DNA of 64,000 nucleotides from Candidatus Hermodarchaeum yapensis (GTDB lineage Archaea > Asgardarchaeota > Hermodarchaeia > Hermodarchaeales > Hermodarchaeaceae), in assembly GCA_016840405.1 (NCBI GenBank), contig JAEOSK010000012.1:1-64000 (forward strand), written 5' to 3'. Positions 21,575-30,747 of the stretch are shown in pieces (the first letter of the stretch is position 1; each line of letters begins with the position of its first letter). The notes under the pieces were generated by a model that was given only the letters and a program-made list of their open reading frames with translations, ran no database searches and was not told the DNA's origin. Made by a program: the position numbers and the translations under genes.

Positions 21575-21748
21575 TACCCAATTAGTACCCCATTTTCTAT
21601 CTTGTTGTTTTTAAACCATCGTTTTTTCCTACACACTATGTGTCTGAGAAACCAACCATAATGCATATAAACAAACCAAAATTCGCGAGCTTCACGAAGA
21701 ATCTCTAGGGTGCAGATCAATTAAAAACTCAACAGGGCGTATTTCACG

Positions 21749-22255
21749 ATGCAGAACTCGTTTAATTCCTTGGCAATAGTAATTCTCATTATCTTCTTCA
21801 TCGAGCTTCTTATTGCCCGTCGTATCTATCGAAACTCACGAAAAAACAACCAGCTGAGATCCAACTCACAAAACCAAATGTATGTCGTCTTCCAACCCAC
21901 GAATAACTGGCAAGGTACTATTCAACAAAATACAATCAACGGACGACCCATCCCAGCACCTCAACAACCAGTCCCCCAATACATACTCGCCCAACCTCAA
22001 CAACCACCTGTGAAGTCACTTTCTACTCGATTCACCCTTGCTACATTTGTTGGAAGTGTATTCTTAATCGCGTTTTTAACCATCAGTTATCTACTTAGAC
22101 CCTTCACCAATGCATGGGGGATTTATCTCCTTCCAATACTCCTCCCACTTCCATTTCTAGCACTCCCTTCGCTTCTTCAATCCAAGAAATATTCGACGTT
22201 TTTCTTCTTGATAAGCGGTCTTGGTCTCGGGTTTCTCTTCATGCTTCTACTCTAA
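21749..22255 (+). CDS. Membrane protein with Pro/Gln-rich linker
   Basis: N-terminal TM, QNTINGRPIPAPQQPVPQYILAQPQQPP linker, C-terminal TMs. Confidence 0.55.
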   Translation: MQNSFNSLAIVILIIFFIELLIARRIYRNSRKNNQLRSNSQNQMYVVFQPTNNWQGTIQQNTINGRPIPAPQQPVPQYILAQPQQPPVKSLSTRFTLATFVGSVFLIAFLTISYLLRPFTNAWGIYLLPILLPLPFLALPSLLQSKKYSTFFFLISGLGLGFLFMLLL

Positions 22256-22417
22256 AAGTGAAAACGGAAATGTGTGCAAATAAAAGAAACTTGGTGTGAA
22301 ACAACTACCAATCAAACCCATGTTAGAGACAATCAAGAAAAACCACTGTTGCCTAAACCGCTCATTATAAGAATTATGTGAAATACAGAACCACTGAAGA
22401 GGCAGGTTTAAAGAATA

Positions 22418-24865
22418 ATGCCATTCACTAGGGGTTCAAAGATATACAAGAAACATGTCTTTTCAACAATGTTTCTTGGATTTCTACTGATTATACCCTT
22501 TCTCTTTTTTATGGTTCGAATACCACCAGAAGCCTCTAGCCAAAGTAATCACTCACAATCAGCTAGCCTAGAATACTTCCCAATTCAAAATACTACTCAA
22601 AATCAATCATTCAATTATGATTTGTATGATGGTGAATTTGACCAACAATTCATACACTTTTGGCTTCACGAAAGTGATCTTCAATTCGAACAATCAAGAG
22701 ACTTAGAGATGTTAGTTCCTCCTCAGTCACATCCTCAAATAGAAATCAACAGTGACGCAGACTTCGCCTTACAGGGATGGCCGGGCTCTGGAACTCAAAT
22801 TGATCCATTCCGGATAGAAAATCTAACCTTCAATCCATTGCAATTTCATGATGATTGTATAAAGATTCAGAATACAACGGTCCATTTCATAATTCAAAAT
22901 TGCACATTCTGGACTAGTTCGGAGTGGTACTATGCGGGAATCTTTCTTGACAATACAACCAATGCTATAATGAGAAACAATACACTTTCTTCGGGGTACG
23001 GAATTAAACTATTAAATGCAAACTGGAACGAGATTCTGAACAACACACTAGATGGCAACAGAGTTAGTGTCGTTCTCAGTAACTCATCGCATAATACAAT
23101 CCGGTTCAACAATGGTTCAGGAACCCATGGAATCGAGATATCGAATAGGTCAATATCGAATTTAATCCACATGAATTCACTTGAATATGAAGGGGCTGGA
23201 ATAAGCATCGAAGAATTCGAAGGCACGGTGGTTGCCAATAATTCTCTCATAAATGCAGGTTTTTCGATTTTTTCTATTCAAAGGCCATTCCCTGGTTTAA
23301 ATCAGTCACAATTTCAGGGGAATACCCTCAATGGCAAACCCATCATCTTCTTATTAGATCAAGACAGCAGTGCTCTTCCATTGGATGTTGGACAACTCTT
23401 TCTCATTAATTGCAGCAATACTGAAATGTCAGATAATATCTTGACCGCTGGTCCCCAAACGATTTCATTTTGTCTATCGGAAAATATTACCATTCAAAAT
23501 AATGAGTTTTTAGAAACAGAAGGGCAAGTTCCCGGGTTAATAATACTCAACTGTGAGATTATTCAAATCCGTAATAATACCTTCTATAAGACCAATGGAT
23601 TTTACGTAAAAGAATGCAACACTTGTCACATCTATAATAATTCCTTTCTTGGTGAAGACACATATGGAGTAATTAGCATCCGTGATTCACAGTTTTGCAC
23701 CATCTCTGAAAATAATCATATTATAATTTATGTTGAAAGGATTGACACAATTAGCATTACACAAAATTTATGCGAGTCCAAACTTAATCCGGACTATTAC
23801 TTCACAAAAGGTATCTGGGTAAAAGAGAGTACTGTTGTTAGAATCCAAAATAATACCTGCACAAACTGTAGATTTGGAATATATTGCGAATATACGATGA
23901 ACATTATTATCAATAATACCTGTTTCGATAATTGGTTCGGTATTTATGTTCGTGAAGACAACGGGGGACTCGTTGAGAATAACTACTGTAAAGAAAATGG
24001 AATAGGTATTGTACTCTATGAATGTTGGAATAATATCCTACAAAATAATACATGTGTTGACAATGGATCAGGTGGAATTTCAGTAAGGAGAGTGCAGAAC
24101 TTTCAGGTGCGAAATAACTACTGTTCAAATAATGAATATGGAATAAGTCTTCGTCAGATTTCTGCAGGTGAGTTGAATATTGTTGAACACAACAATTGCT
24201 CCAATAATCACGGCGGTACGCTTTATCCTAGTGATGGTATACGACTTGTTGAAGTCAGAGATATCATAATCTCAAATAATACGTGCAACTTCAATGACAA
24301 TGCAGGTATCCAAATTGAAGATGGGGTTTCAATCATTATCAGCGAGAATCAGTGTTCGGAAAATAGCCTTGGACTCTCCATTGTAGGGGACTCGAGATCA
24401 ATCGCAATCACAGGAAACATTTGTTCGGAAAATAGCTATGGGCTCTCTTTTACTGGTGAGGGCAGAACAATCAATGTTACAGAAAACGTCTGTTCTGAAA
24501 ATCAAATTGGGCTTTTTGTCCATAATAGAACGAGACATTGTCATGTTATCAATAACCATTTTCTCTGGAATAGAAACGAGAGCGTGGTAGACGAAGGGTT
24601 TTACGGCGTGTTTGATGGAAACTTCTGGTCCGATTATGTCGGATGGGATCTGAACTTTGATGGATATGGAGATATCCCATACATAATCCCTGGGCGTGCG
24701 GAAAGTCTCGATTTTCGTCCCCGCGGATTTATTCTTACTAGAAGCTTGCAGATTTGGATGCTGATTCTCTTTGTAGTAGGAGTACTAGTGGTTGTAGCTG
24801 TTATTGGGTGGCATTTTTTAGTAACTCCGCAACGGAGGAAACGCTTCTTTTGGATTTCACGATAA
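22418..24865 (+). CDS. NosD-like right-handed parallel beta-helix surface protein with C-terminal TM anchor
   Basis: Repeated NNTC/NNxC beta-helix coils, signal-like N-terminus, terminal TM LQIWMLILFVVGVLVVVAVIGWHFLV plus basic tail. Confidence 0.85.
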   Translation: MPFTRGSKIYKKHVFSTMFLGFLLIIPFLFFMVRIPPEASSQSNHSQSASLEYFPIQNTTQNQSFNYDLYDGEFDQQFIHFWLHESDLQFEQSRDLEMLVPPQSHPQIEINSDADFALQGWPGSGTQIDPFRIENLTFNPLQFHDDCIKIQNTTVHFIIQNCTFWTSSEWYYAGIFLDNTTNAIMRNNTLSSGYGIKLLNANWNEILNNTLDGNRVSVVLSNSSHNTIRFNNGSGTHGIEISNRSISNLIHMNSLEYEGAGISIEEFEGTVVANNSLINAGFSIFSIQRPFPGLNQSQFQGNTLNGKPIIFLLDQDSSALPLDVGQLFLINCSNTEMSDNILTAGPQTISFCLSENITIQNNEFLETEGQVPGLIILNCEIIQIRNNTFYKTNGFYVKECNTCHIYNNSFLGEDTYGVISIRDSQFCTISENNHIIIYVERIDTISITQNLCESKLNPDYYFTKGIWVKESTVVRIQNNTCTNCRFGIYCEYTMNIIINNTCFDNWFGIYVREDNGGLVENNYCKENGIGIVLYECWNNILQNNTCVDNGSGGISVRRVQNFQVRNNYCSNNEYGISLRQISAGELNIVEHNNCSNNHGGTLYPSDGIRLVEVRDIIISNNTCNFNDNAGIQIEDGVSIIISENQCSENSLGLSIVGDSRSIAITGNICSENSYGLSFTGEGRTINVTENVCSENQIGLFVHNRTRHCHVINNHFLWNRNESVVDEGFYGVFDGNFWSDYVGWDLNFDGYGDIPYIIPGRAESLDFRPRGFILTRSLQIWMLILFVVGVLVVVAVIGWHFLVTPQRRKRFFWISR
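24350..24515 (+). repeat. Near-identical tandem repeats (about 70-75 bp period) inside the beta-helix gene
   Basis: TGTTCGGAAAATAGCCTTGGACTC / TGTTCGGAAAATAGCTATGGGCTC / TGTTCTGAAAATCAAATTGGGCT; peptides CSENSLGLS, CSENSYGLS, CSENQIGLF. Confidence 0.7.
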
Positions 24866-24946
24866 AATTGTCAGATTGAAAACTAGTTGAGTAAAACAAA
24901 CTTCTTATGGTAAGATTGGTAAGCTAGGTTTAAGGTTCTCTGAGGT

Positions 24947-25894
24947 TTGATTGTGAATACCACACGGCTTGGTCGCGTTGCAAGGGAAGCATTACTTCTT
25001 ATTCGTAAGTTCATGGGGCAAGGAGATTATTATCGAGCCTCCCAAGCATCGCTGAAAGCTGCGGAAGCCTTCAATGAGATTGCCAAACACTCCTCCGGCT
25101 CAGCACATAAAATTGCCATAAAACGAGCAAGAGTTCTCGTCGAAATAACTAAGGTCCTGCGTCGAGGGGAACCCCTCCCCATGGAACTGGTCGATGCCTT
25201 AGATAGTTTTTATCCAACGCCTGTTCCTTCTCCAACACCCACAACGGATGAATCATCTGTGCCAACTGTAGAATCTGAAGTGGATCCAGAAGAAACGGAA
25301 ACTGCTGTCGAAGAAGATGTTGAACCTCCGGAGAAGATTGAAGTTGGCGATGCACAACACCAACTTCTCAACGGCATAAGGATTGCACATACTATTGTTG
25401 AAATGCTAGACCGTGCTGAACAATCGATTCGAATTATGGTTCAAAACTTCACTAACGTCAAAACAGTAACTGTTGGCAATGAAAGCTGTAACGTAAATCT
25501 TCTCGACCGTCTTATTACCAAAGATAAAGCAGGTGTAAAAATCCGTATCATCATCCGCGATCCCGAAAGTCTAGGTGCAGCAGGGAAGCACTTCCGTGAA
25601 GCCGTGGAAACACTCCTTCACGAAGCGCCCAGCATCGAAATCCTAGTTTGTGCTCAAATGCACATCAAGGCCCTAATCATAGATGAATCTGAAGTTCTGG
25701 AAGGCAGTGCAAACTTCACCACAAAAGGGCTCTCAGGCATCGGCGAACAAGCCACATGGACCAATAACGCTGAGTTTGTATCACAGTTCGTGACGCGGTT
25801 TGATCATTATTGGGTGCATCAAAGCTCCGAATGTACCGAATGCAAGAACCGAACTTGTGAAGTCCACGCACTTACTCGCCGAAACCTAACATAA
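24947..25894 (+). CDS. N-terminal helical (MIT-like?) domain + acidic Pro-rich linker + phospholipase-D-like domain + Cys-rich tail
   Basis: HKD-type motif HIKALIIDESEVLEGSANFTTKG; N-terminal RKFMGQGDYYRASQASLKAAEAFNEIAKH helices; C-terminal CTECKNRTCEVH. Confidence 0.75.
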   Translation: MIVNTTRLGRVAREALLLIRKFMGQGDYYRASQASLKAAEAFNEIAKHSSGSAHKIAIKRARVLVEITKVLRRGEPLPMELVDALDSFYPTPVPSPTPTTDESSVPTVESEVDPEETETAVEEDVEPPEKIEVGDAQHQLLNGIRIAHTIVEMLDRAEQSIRIMVQNFTNVKTVTVGNESCNVNLLDRLITKDKAGVKIRIIIRDPESLGAAGKHFREAVETLLHEAPSIEILVCAQMHIKALIIDESEVLEGSANFTTKGLSGIGEQATWTNNAEFVSQFVTRFDHYWVHQSSECTECKNRTCEVHALTRRNLT

Positions 25895-26096
25895 CATAGG
25901 ATGAATTTGGACAAGCACTCCTGGTATGATAGTAATATTTCTTAAGTTAAAACCTGTAGTGAAAATTTTATCACAGGAGAGGTAAGAAAATAGGCGATTC
26001 AACTCTGTTCTAGGGGTTTTTAAAACCTTTTTTCAAGATTTAGAATCAAAATTTTATTTATACGGATTTTTAGGGTCTTAGAACGTTTTTTTTGTA

Positions 26097-26110
26097 ATTT
26101 AGAATATTCT
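26097..26110. promoter_or_regulatory. Candidate operator: perfect palindrome AGAATATTCT plus ATTTAGAAT repeat upstream of the Lrp-like regulator gene
   Basis: AGAATATTCT at 26101-26110; ATTTAGAAT at 26038-26046 and 26097-26105. Confidence 0.3.
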
Positions 26111-26207
26111 AATCTGTTCTTCTAACTAGCATCGGGGTGCTTAAATATCCTTCAGGGTCTCTTGAGGTTTTTCAAGAACAACCGCCAAGTAGGGGGCGAA
26201 GCTTGGC

Positions 26208-27989
26208 ATGGCGACTACGGTGCGTAATCGAGAAATCGAAAAAGAAGAATTTAGTCCGAATCAGCGTCGACACAATCGACAAATGATAAAGAAACGTCTG
26301 CACACGGTGCAAGCACATATCACCGAATTGACACACCGTACACCTATCCTCCCCTCAAAGATTCAGTTTTTTGACGATCAATCACTTACTACTCCCACCT
26401 TCTGTGGAACATACAACGGAACAGAGTTCCAAATTGCCAAACAACTCCTCAGTCGACTGCTCTTACTCGATGCTGTGTTATATCGAGAAATGTATGGAAA
26501 TCTTCTACCCAAAATCGTACGCGCTGTTCCGGAAAACGGGGATTTGGGGCTTCTGTGTGCCTATCTCCATCTCCCCGAAAACCAGCAAGAAGAGTTCTTA
26601 AGAATCTGGCAAGTCGTCTCGCCTCGCCAATATTACGGAGACATCTATTACAACGCTCCCTCCTCCTTTCCCCTCTTCAATCGCGTTACTCAGGGGACAT
26701 TCCTCCGATACGTTCTCTCCTTTTTCGATGAACTTGAACCAGCCCTAACTCCATTAACCTCCCGCGAATACGTTGAGCTCTTGGATACTTTCATGCTAAA
26801 TTATGCGTCTCCTCTCACTGATCAAGAACTCCATGTCCTTCATTTGATTCAGGAACATCCCACAGCGACACTGAAACAACTACAGGAAAAATCATCGTTC
26901 TCGTTAGGAAGCCTTAGTAACTATCTGAACAGCTTCCGCAAGAAGCTACTTCTCTCAAGATTCTACAGGATTGATTATCCACGAATACGCCTTAATCACG
27001 TGGCTGTGTTAGCTTATCCCGCCCCTGGTAACAGAGTATCTCGCTATCTTGAACAGTGTCCATACCTAAGAAAAATTCACCAATTTGGAGGCGCAGATGC
27101 ATCTATCCTATTGAGCTATACCATACCTCGACAACGGCTTCGTCGATTACACGAATGGCTACAGGAACTTGTCGGGCTGGGTCACCTCCTTCGGTATCGC
27201 GTCTATCCATTATGTGGTGTCTTCAATGGTTACAATCTTCGGAGTTACTTAGCTTACAATTCTGAGGTTCCGGTTGCAGAACGGTTTCGATGGGTAGCAT
27301 GGATACGCTATCTTCGGGACGTTCTCATCCGGGATGGTTATGGTGAAGTCTTAATTCAGCCCTATGTCTATCATTACAGTGAACCTAACATCGAACCCGC
27401 AAAATTAGATTCCATCGACTATCAGCTTCTCAGTCAAATGAACCCCGAGAGTACTGCCGAAACTCTTGCTCAGTTAATAGGACATTCCATCCATGTAGTT
27501 CGACGACGACAAAAAGAACTGTTCACTCAACACGTCATTTTTGAACGCCCCGACCTTGCCATGTTTCACCTTGGATTAAATGAAACAATCTTTATCATCC
27601 TCGAAGGCAGCGAAGAGACCGTCCGCAACTTTCTAGCGGGATGTCGGGAAGCCCCAATGTTTGGTGGATCCATCTTCCAACACCCCACACCGGGATGTAT
27701 TGTAGCATTTGGCCTCCCAACGGGACTAGCGCTCAAAGTAGGACGAGAACTCGGTCGTCTCTTTCTCGAACAGGATGAATTCGATGCTGCAGTTTTCTAT
27801 GGTAATGGATCCAAAGACTTCATGGTCACATCTGTTCTGAGACGCTGTCAATTTAATTTCGAACTTGGCCAATGGACATGGCATCGAGAATATTTCCCCA
27901 CAGCCTTCGACCATGTGGATCCTCAACATCGCATACTAGGTGTGTCACAAGACACACACCTTTCAAGCTCAAAATTAACTAGGAGTTAA
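26208..27989 (+). CDS. Large DNA-binding regulator with two Lrp/AsnC-like HTH + RAM-like modules
   Basis: HVLHLIQEHPTATLKQLQEKSSFSLGSLSNYLNSFRKK and LDSIDYQLLSQMNPESTAETLAQLIGHSIHVVRRRQKEL HTH-like segments. Confidence 0.65.
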   Translation: MATTVRNREIEKEEFSPNQRRHNRQMIKKRLHTVQAHITELTHRTPILPSKIQFFDDQSLTTPTFCGTYNGTEFQIAKQLLSRLLLLDAVLYREMYGNLLPKIVRAVPENGDLGLLCAYLHLPENQQEEFLRIWQVVSPRQYYGDIYYNAPSSFPLFNRVTQGTFLRYVLSFFDELEPALTPLTSREYVELLDTFMLNYASPLTDQELHVLHLIQEHPTATLKQLQEKSSFSLGSLSNYLNSFRKKLLLSRFYRIDYPRIRLNHVAVLAYPAPGNRVSRYLEQCPYLRKIHQFGGADASILLSYTIPRQRLRRLHEWLQELVGLGHLLRYRVYPLCGVFNGYNLRSYLAYNSEVPVAERFRWVAWIRYLRDVLIRDGYGEVLIQPYVYHYSEPNIEPAKLDSIDYQLLSQMNPESTAETLAQLIGHSIHVVRRRQKELFTQHVIFERPDLAMFHLGLNETIFIILEGSEETVRNFLAGCREAPMFGGSIFQHPTPGCIVAFGLPTGLALKVGRELGRLFLEQDEFDAAVFYGNGSKDFMVTSVLRRCQFNFELGQWTWHREYFPTAFDHVDPQHRILGVSQDTHLSSSKLTRS

Positions 27990-27991
27990 AA

Positions 27992-28324
27992 ATGAACGAC
28001 CAGATTAGATCCGAAAAACCCATTTCAAAACTGGGAACAGAGAAATTACCTCTTCCACGAAAACGTCGCGGTCCAGGCAGAGGAATAGGGCAAAAGCGAA
28101 TAGTTCAAGAAAGACTGGAGATTCTTGACACGATTTTTGATAATCTACAGGAAATGTATAACTTCCTCACACAACAAGGTCACATGATCATCAACGAAAG
28201 TGGCTCAATGCTTGCATCCCAATCCCATCAGAACCTCGATCAACTATTGAAACTGTTAGAAGACTTTCTATGGGTAATTAATTGTGCAATTGCTAAAAAC
28301 GGTGGGCAAGCCAAACTCCCCTAA
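27992..28324 (+). CDS. Small protein with basic N-terminal segment, translationally close to the regulator
   Basis: PLPRKRRGPGRGIGQKR basic stretch followed by amphipathic helices; starts 2 nt after the upstream stop. Confidence 0.55.
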   Translation: MNDQIRSEKPISKLGTEKLPLPRKRRGPGRGIGQKRIVQERLEILDTIFDNLQEMYNFLTQQGHMIINESGSMLASQSHQNLDQLLKLLEDFLWVINCAIAKNGGQAKLP

Positions 28325-28944
28325 ATTAACCTCTTTTGGCGACTTGAGCTAGGTTGAACTACACGCATCTCTTCTAACTGCTCTTCAAATCCAAGAAGAA
28401 ATCCATTGAGGTTTGACGCCGGGACAATAGGAGTTCGATCATTAAATTGGATATCCTCATGCATCATCGTCACGAGCATTGGAACAAATAATGGTGCCTG
28501 CCAATCCAAACACCCAAGGTCGGCTTGAAACCGTGCAAAATGGTTCGCCAAGGTTTTTGTCCGAAGCAGTTGTTCCTCAGTTGCTGTGCGAAGAACTGAA
28601 GCTTTTCCTAAACGTACACCGTATTGCTTACAATCAACACAAAAGAGAATGGGCTTCCGTCGGGCGATGATGTCAATTTCGAATCGACGATTGGTTGAAA
28701 ATCGAAAGCGATGGTGCACCTGAAAATCATAATAGGTAAAGACATGAGCAACAAATTCTTCAAACTCTTGCCAAGTCAACGACTGCAATATTTGGCGCTC
28801 AGGTTCTCCAAGTTGTAATGCCCTGATGGCCACTTGAACCTTGGCGTAACCTGGAAATAACCAATAGTTCTCAGCTTCACGTTGTAGGATATTACCTTCT
28901 TCTAATGAAGCAAGCAAGGCAGATCCTTGGACAAGCTCAGACAC
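28321..28944 (-). CDS. Mrr-like restriction endonuclease-fold (PD-(D/E)XK) protein
   Basis: LTWQEFEEFVAHVFTYYDFQVHHRFRFSTNRRFEIDIIARRKPILFCVDCKQYG: D...(D/C)xK core of Mrr-like nucleases. Confidence 0.7.
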   Translation of the reverse strand: MSELVQGSALLASLEEGNILQREAENYWLFPGYAKVQVAIRALQLGEPERQILQSLTWQEFEEFVAHVFTYYDFQVHHRFRFSTNRRFEIDIIARRKPILFCVDCKQYGVRLGKASVLRTATEEQLLRTKTLANHFARFQADLGCLDWQAPLFVPMLVTMMHEDIQFNDRTPIVPASNLNGFLLGFEEQLEEMRVVQPSSSRQKRLI

Positions 28945-29093
28945 TTGATCTTGGTGAATTGAGGAAACACCTTGCGTAACCGCTAGAAGATTCCGCAGCT
29001 GTGTCCCATTCTGAAATGACGCTAGAACTCGCTTCCCTTCATGTAGCCAGTCCAGCTGAACTCACCTCAAAATCACTCTCACTAGTGAAGCAA

Positions 29094-29480
29094 TTAGACG
29101 TCAAGTTCACGCAAGGCTACTTTGATTTCTCTTAGCGCATTGTTGATGCCACGAAGGAAAAACCGCGTATTCCGTGGCACTAACGCGGCTAATATCACGT
29201 ACTTACCATCTTGTAGTTGGGTGGATTTACAGACAAGAATACCATTTTCACACCGGATTGTGATATCGCGGATAGCGCCGAGGGTTAGTTCCTCCCTAGC
29301 GCGGTCTGCCGCATTATGAACAAAACTGCCCATTGCCGCTGCAACCTTTTCATCAACACCTCGGCGAACAGCCGATGCGATGACAAACCCTTCATCTGTG
29401 GCAATGATGCTCGCTTTAACTCGCCCTGAGCTATTCAAATCCTCTAAGATCTTTGTTAGCGCATCAACAGTTGAGGACAT
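29094..29480 (-). CDS. Roadblock/LC7 domain protein
   Basis: LTKILEDLNSSGRVKASIIATDEGFVIASAV...AAMGSFVHNAADRAREELTLGAIRDITIRCENGILVCKSTQ. Confidence 0.9.
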   Translation of the reverse strand: MSSTVDALTKILEDLNSSGRVKASIIATDEGFVIASAVRRGVDEKVAAAMGSFVHNAADRAREELTLGAIRDITIRCENGILVCKSTQLQDGKYVILAALVPRNTRFFLRGINNALREIKVALRELDV

Positions 29481-29642
29481 CTACCAGTTCCTCCAATAAC
29501 CAGTTTCCACCGCTGCACTTCACATCATATTTAGTACAACGGCTTATAAATTCCGCTTGCGTTCATTTTTTCTTCTCTTCGAAGAACAGTTCCCTCGACA
29601 CGTAACTATTTAGAGAACCTCCCCCTTCAAAACCCACTATCT

Positions 29643-30278
29643 TTGGTGGAATTCACGATGAGCTTAGAACTCCGCAATACCTGGATTATCATCACAACGA
29701 TCATCATCACAATTGTATCTCTGGTGTTATTCTTTGCCCGAAACCGTTTAACCTGGGTTCATCGCTACAACGACAACTTTCTCGGTGTGTTTGGCATTGA
29801 AACAAGTCATGTTCCTTGGGTTCGATATCTAGTGAGTTGGATACTAGGAACCTGTATCGCTACTGTGCTACTCACACTTCTAATCAACATTGGCTTCACC
29901 TTGTATTTATTGTCAGGTCTTTCTGGTATTCCTCTTGATGCCGTTGTCATCTCATTAGCCATTGGGGCAATCATTCTCACGGTTATCCTGCTCATCGCAG
30001 CCATTCCGGCGGTTCTTGCTATGCCATTATCCTGTCCTACGGCCCTTGGCGTTTTCATTTTCCTTACTCAGTACGCCTACGAATACGTCCCTGGTTTACC
30101 CTCAACTATCGTCTATAATCTCAGTTATCTCAGCACCTTACTCTACCTTGGAACCATCGCAATCGGGTTCGTCGCCATTTTCCTATCTTTTTACCTCCTC
30201 CTCCGCACCTACCTCCTTACCCCATTAATAAAACGACGACGAACCCAATCTAATGAAGAAACTGCCAACCCTGAATGA
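29643..30278 (+). CDS. Membrane protein of unknown function
   Basis: About 5 hydrophobic segments. Confidence 0.55.
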   Translation: MVEFTMSLELRNTWIIITTIIITIVSLVLFFARNRLTWVHRYNDNFLGVFGIETSHVPWVRYLVSWILGTCIATVLLTLLINIGFTLYLLSGLSGIPLDAVVISLAIGAIILTVILLIAAIPAVLAMPLSCPTALGVFIFLTQYAYEYVPGLPSTIVYNLSYLSTLLYLGTIAIGFVAIFLSFYLLLRTYLLTPLIKRRRTQSNEETANPE

Positions 30279-30403
30279 CACTCTGGTTCAAAATTCAAAG
30301 TCTGATAGAATCGCTGAGAAAATAAAAAGGGGGCTAGGACAATCCCAGAGAAACACACTCGCCGATGAGATTGCCCACAGCCATGTGGGACTTCTATATA
30401 GCT

Positions 30404-30625
30404 CTAGAAGTCATGAGGCATCAAAGTCTTACGCTTGTTTGCCTTAGCTCGATGGGTTGCCTTCGTAATGATTTTTTCGACCATGTCATCGATTGCTTGA
30501 TAAGCTGCAGCAGAAACTTGGAAACCCATTGCGTGAGCTTTCTTGGCAATTGCTTTCTTCACAATTTTATCTACAGCCAATTTTAATTCCTCCAACGGAA
30601 CTACACGGCTTCTCCTCCCATCCAA
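30404..30625 (-). CDS. Archaeal histone-fold protein with atypical N-terminal helix
   Basis: MGFQVSAAAYQAIDDMVEKIITKATHRAKANKRKTLMPHDF matches helix2-loop-helix3 of archaeal histones (RKTxxxxD). Confidence 0.75.
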   Translation of the reverse strand: MDGRRSRVVPLEELKLAVDKIVKKAIAKKAHAMGFQVSAAAYQAIDDMVEKIITKATHRAKANKRKTLMPHDF

Positions 30626-30747
30626 ATGTGAGAAGAAATACCGCTGTAGTGGGGTCTGGCGGCTTCTCCTATTAAAAGGTTTGGGTCGCCCTTATTTATC
30701 GTTCTAAATATATAAATCGCCTTAATTCTCTATAAAACGGCGTCTTC

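Noticed and set aside
22418-24865. Repetitive AAT/TGT-rich DNA that could suggest a CRISPR-like array
   Set aside because: Repeats are in-frame coding coils of a beta-helix protein, imperfect and without unique spacers of constant length.
30253-30586. 64-aa and 73-aa plus-strand ORFs
   Set aside because: Overlap the end of the membrane protein gene and the antisense of the histone-fold gene; no coding features.
30607-30669. Direct repeat GGCTTCTCCT at 30607 and 30660
   Set aside because: Corresponds on the minus strand to AGGAGAAGCC, compatible with ribosome-binding-like/leader sequence; too short to claim as an element.
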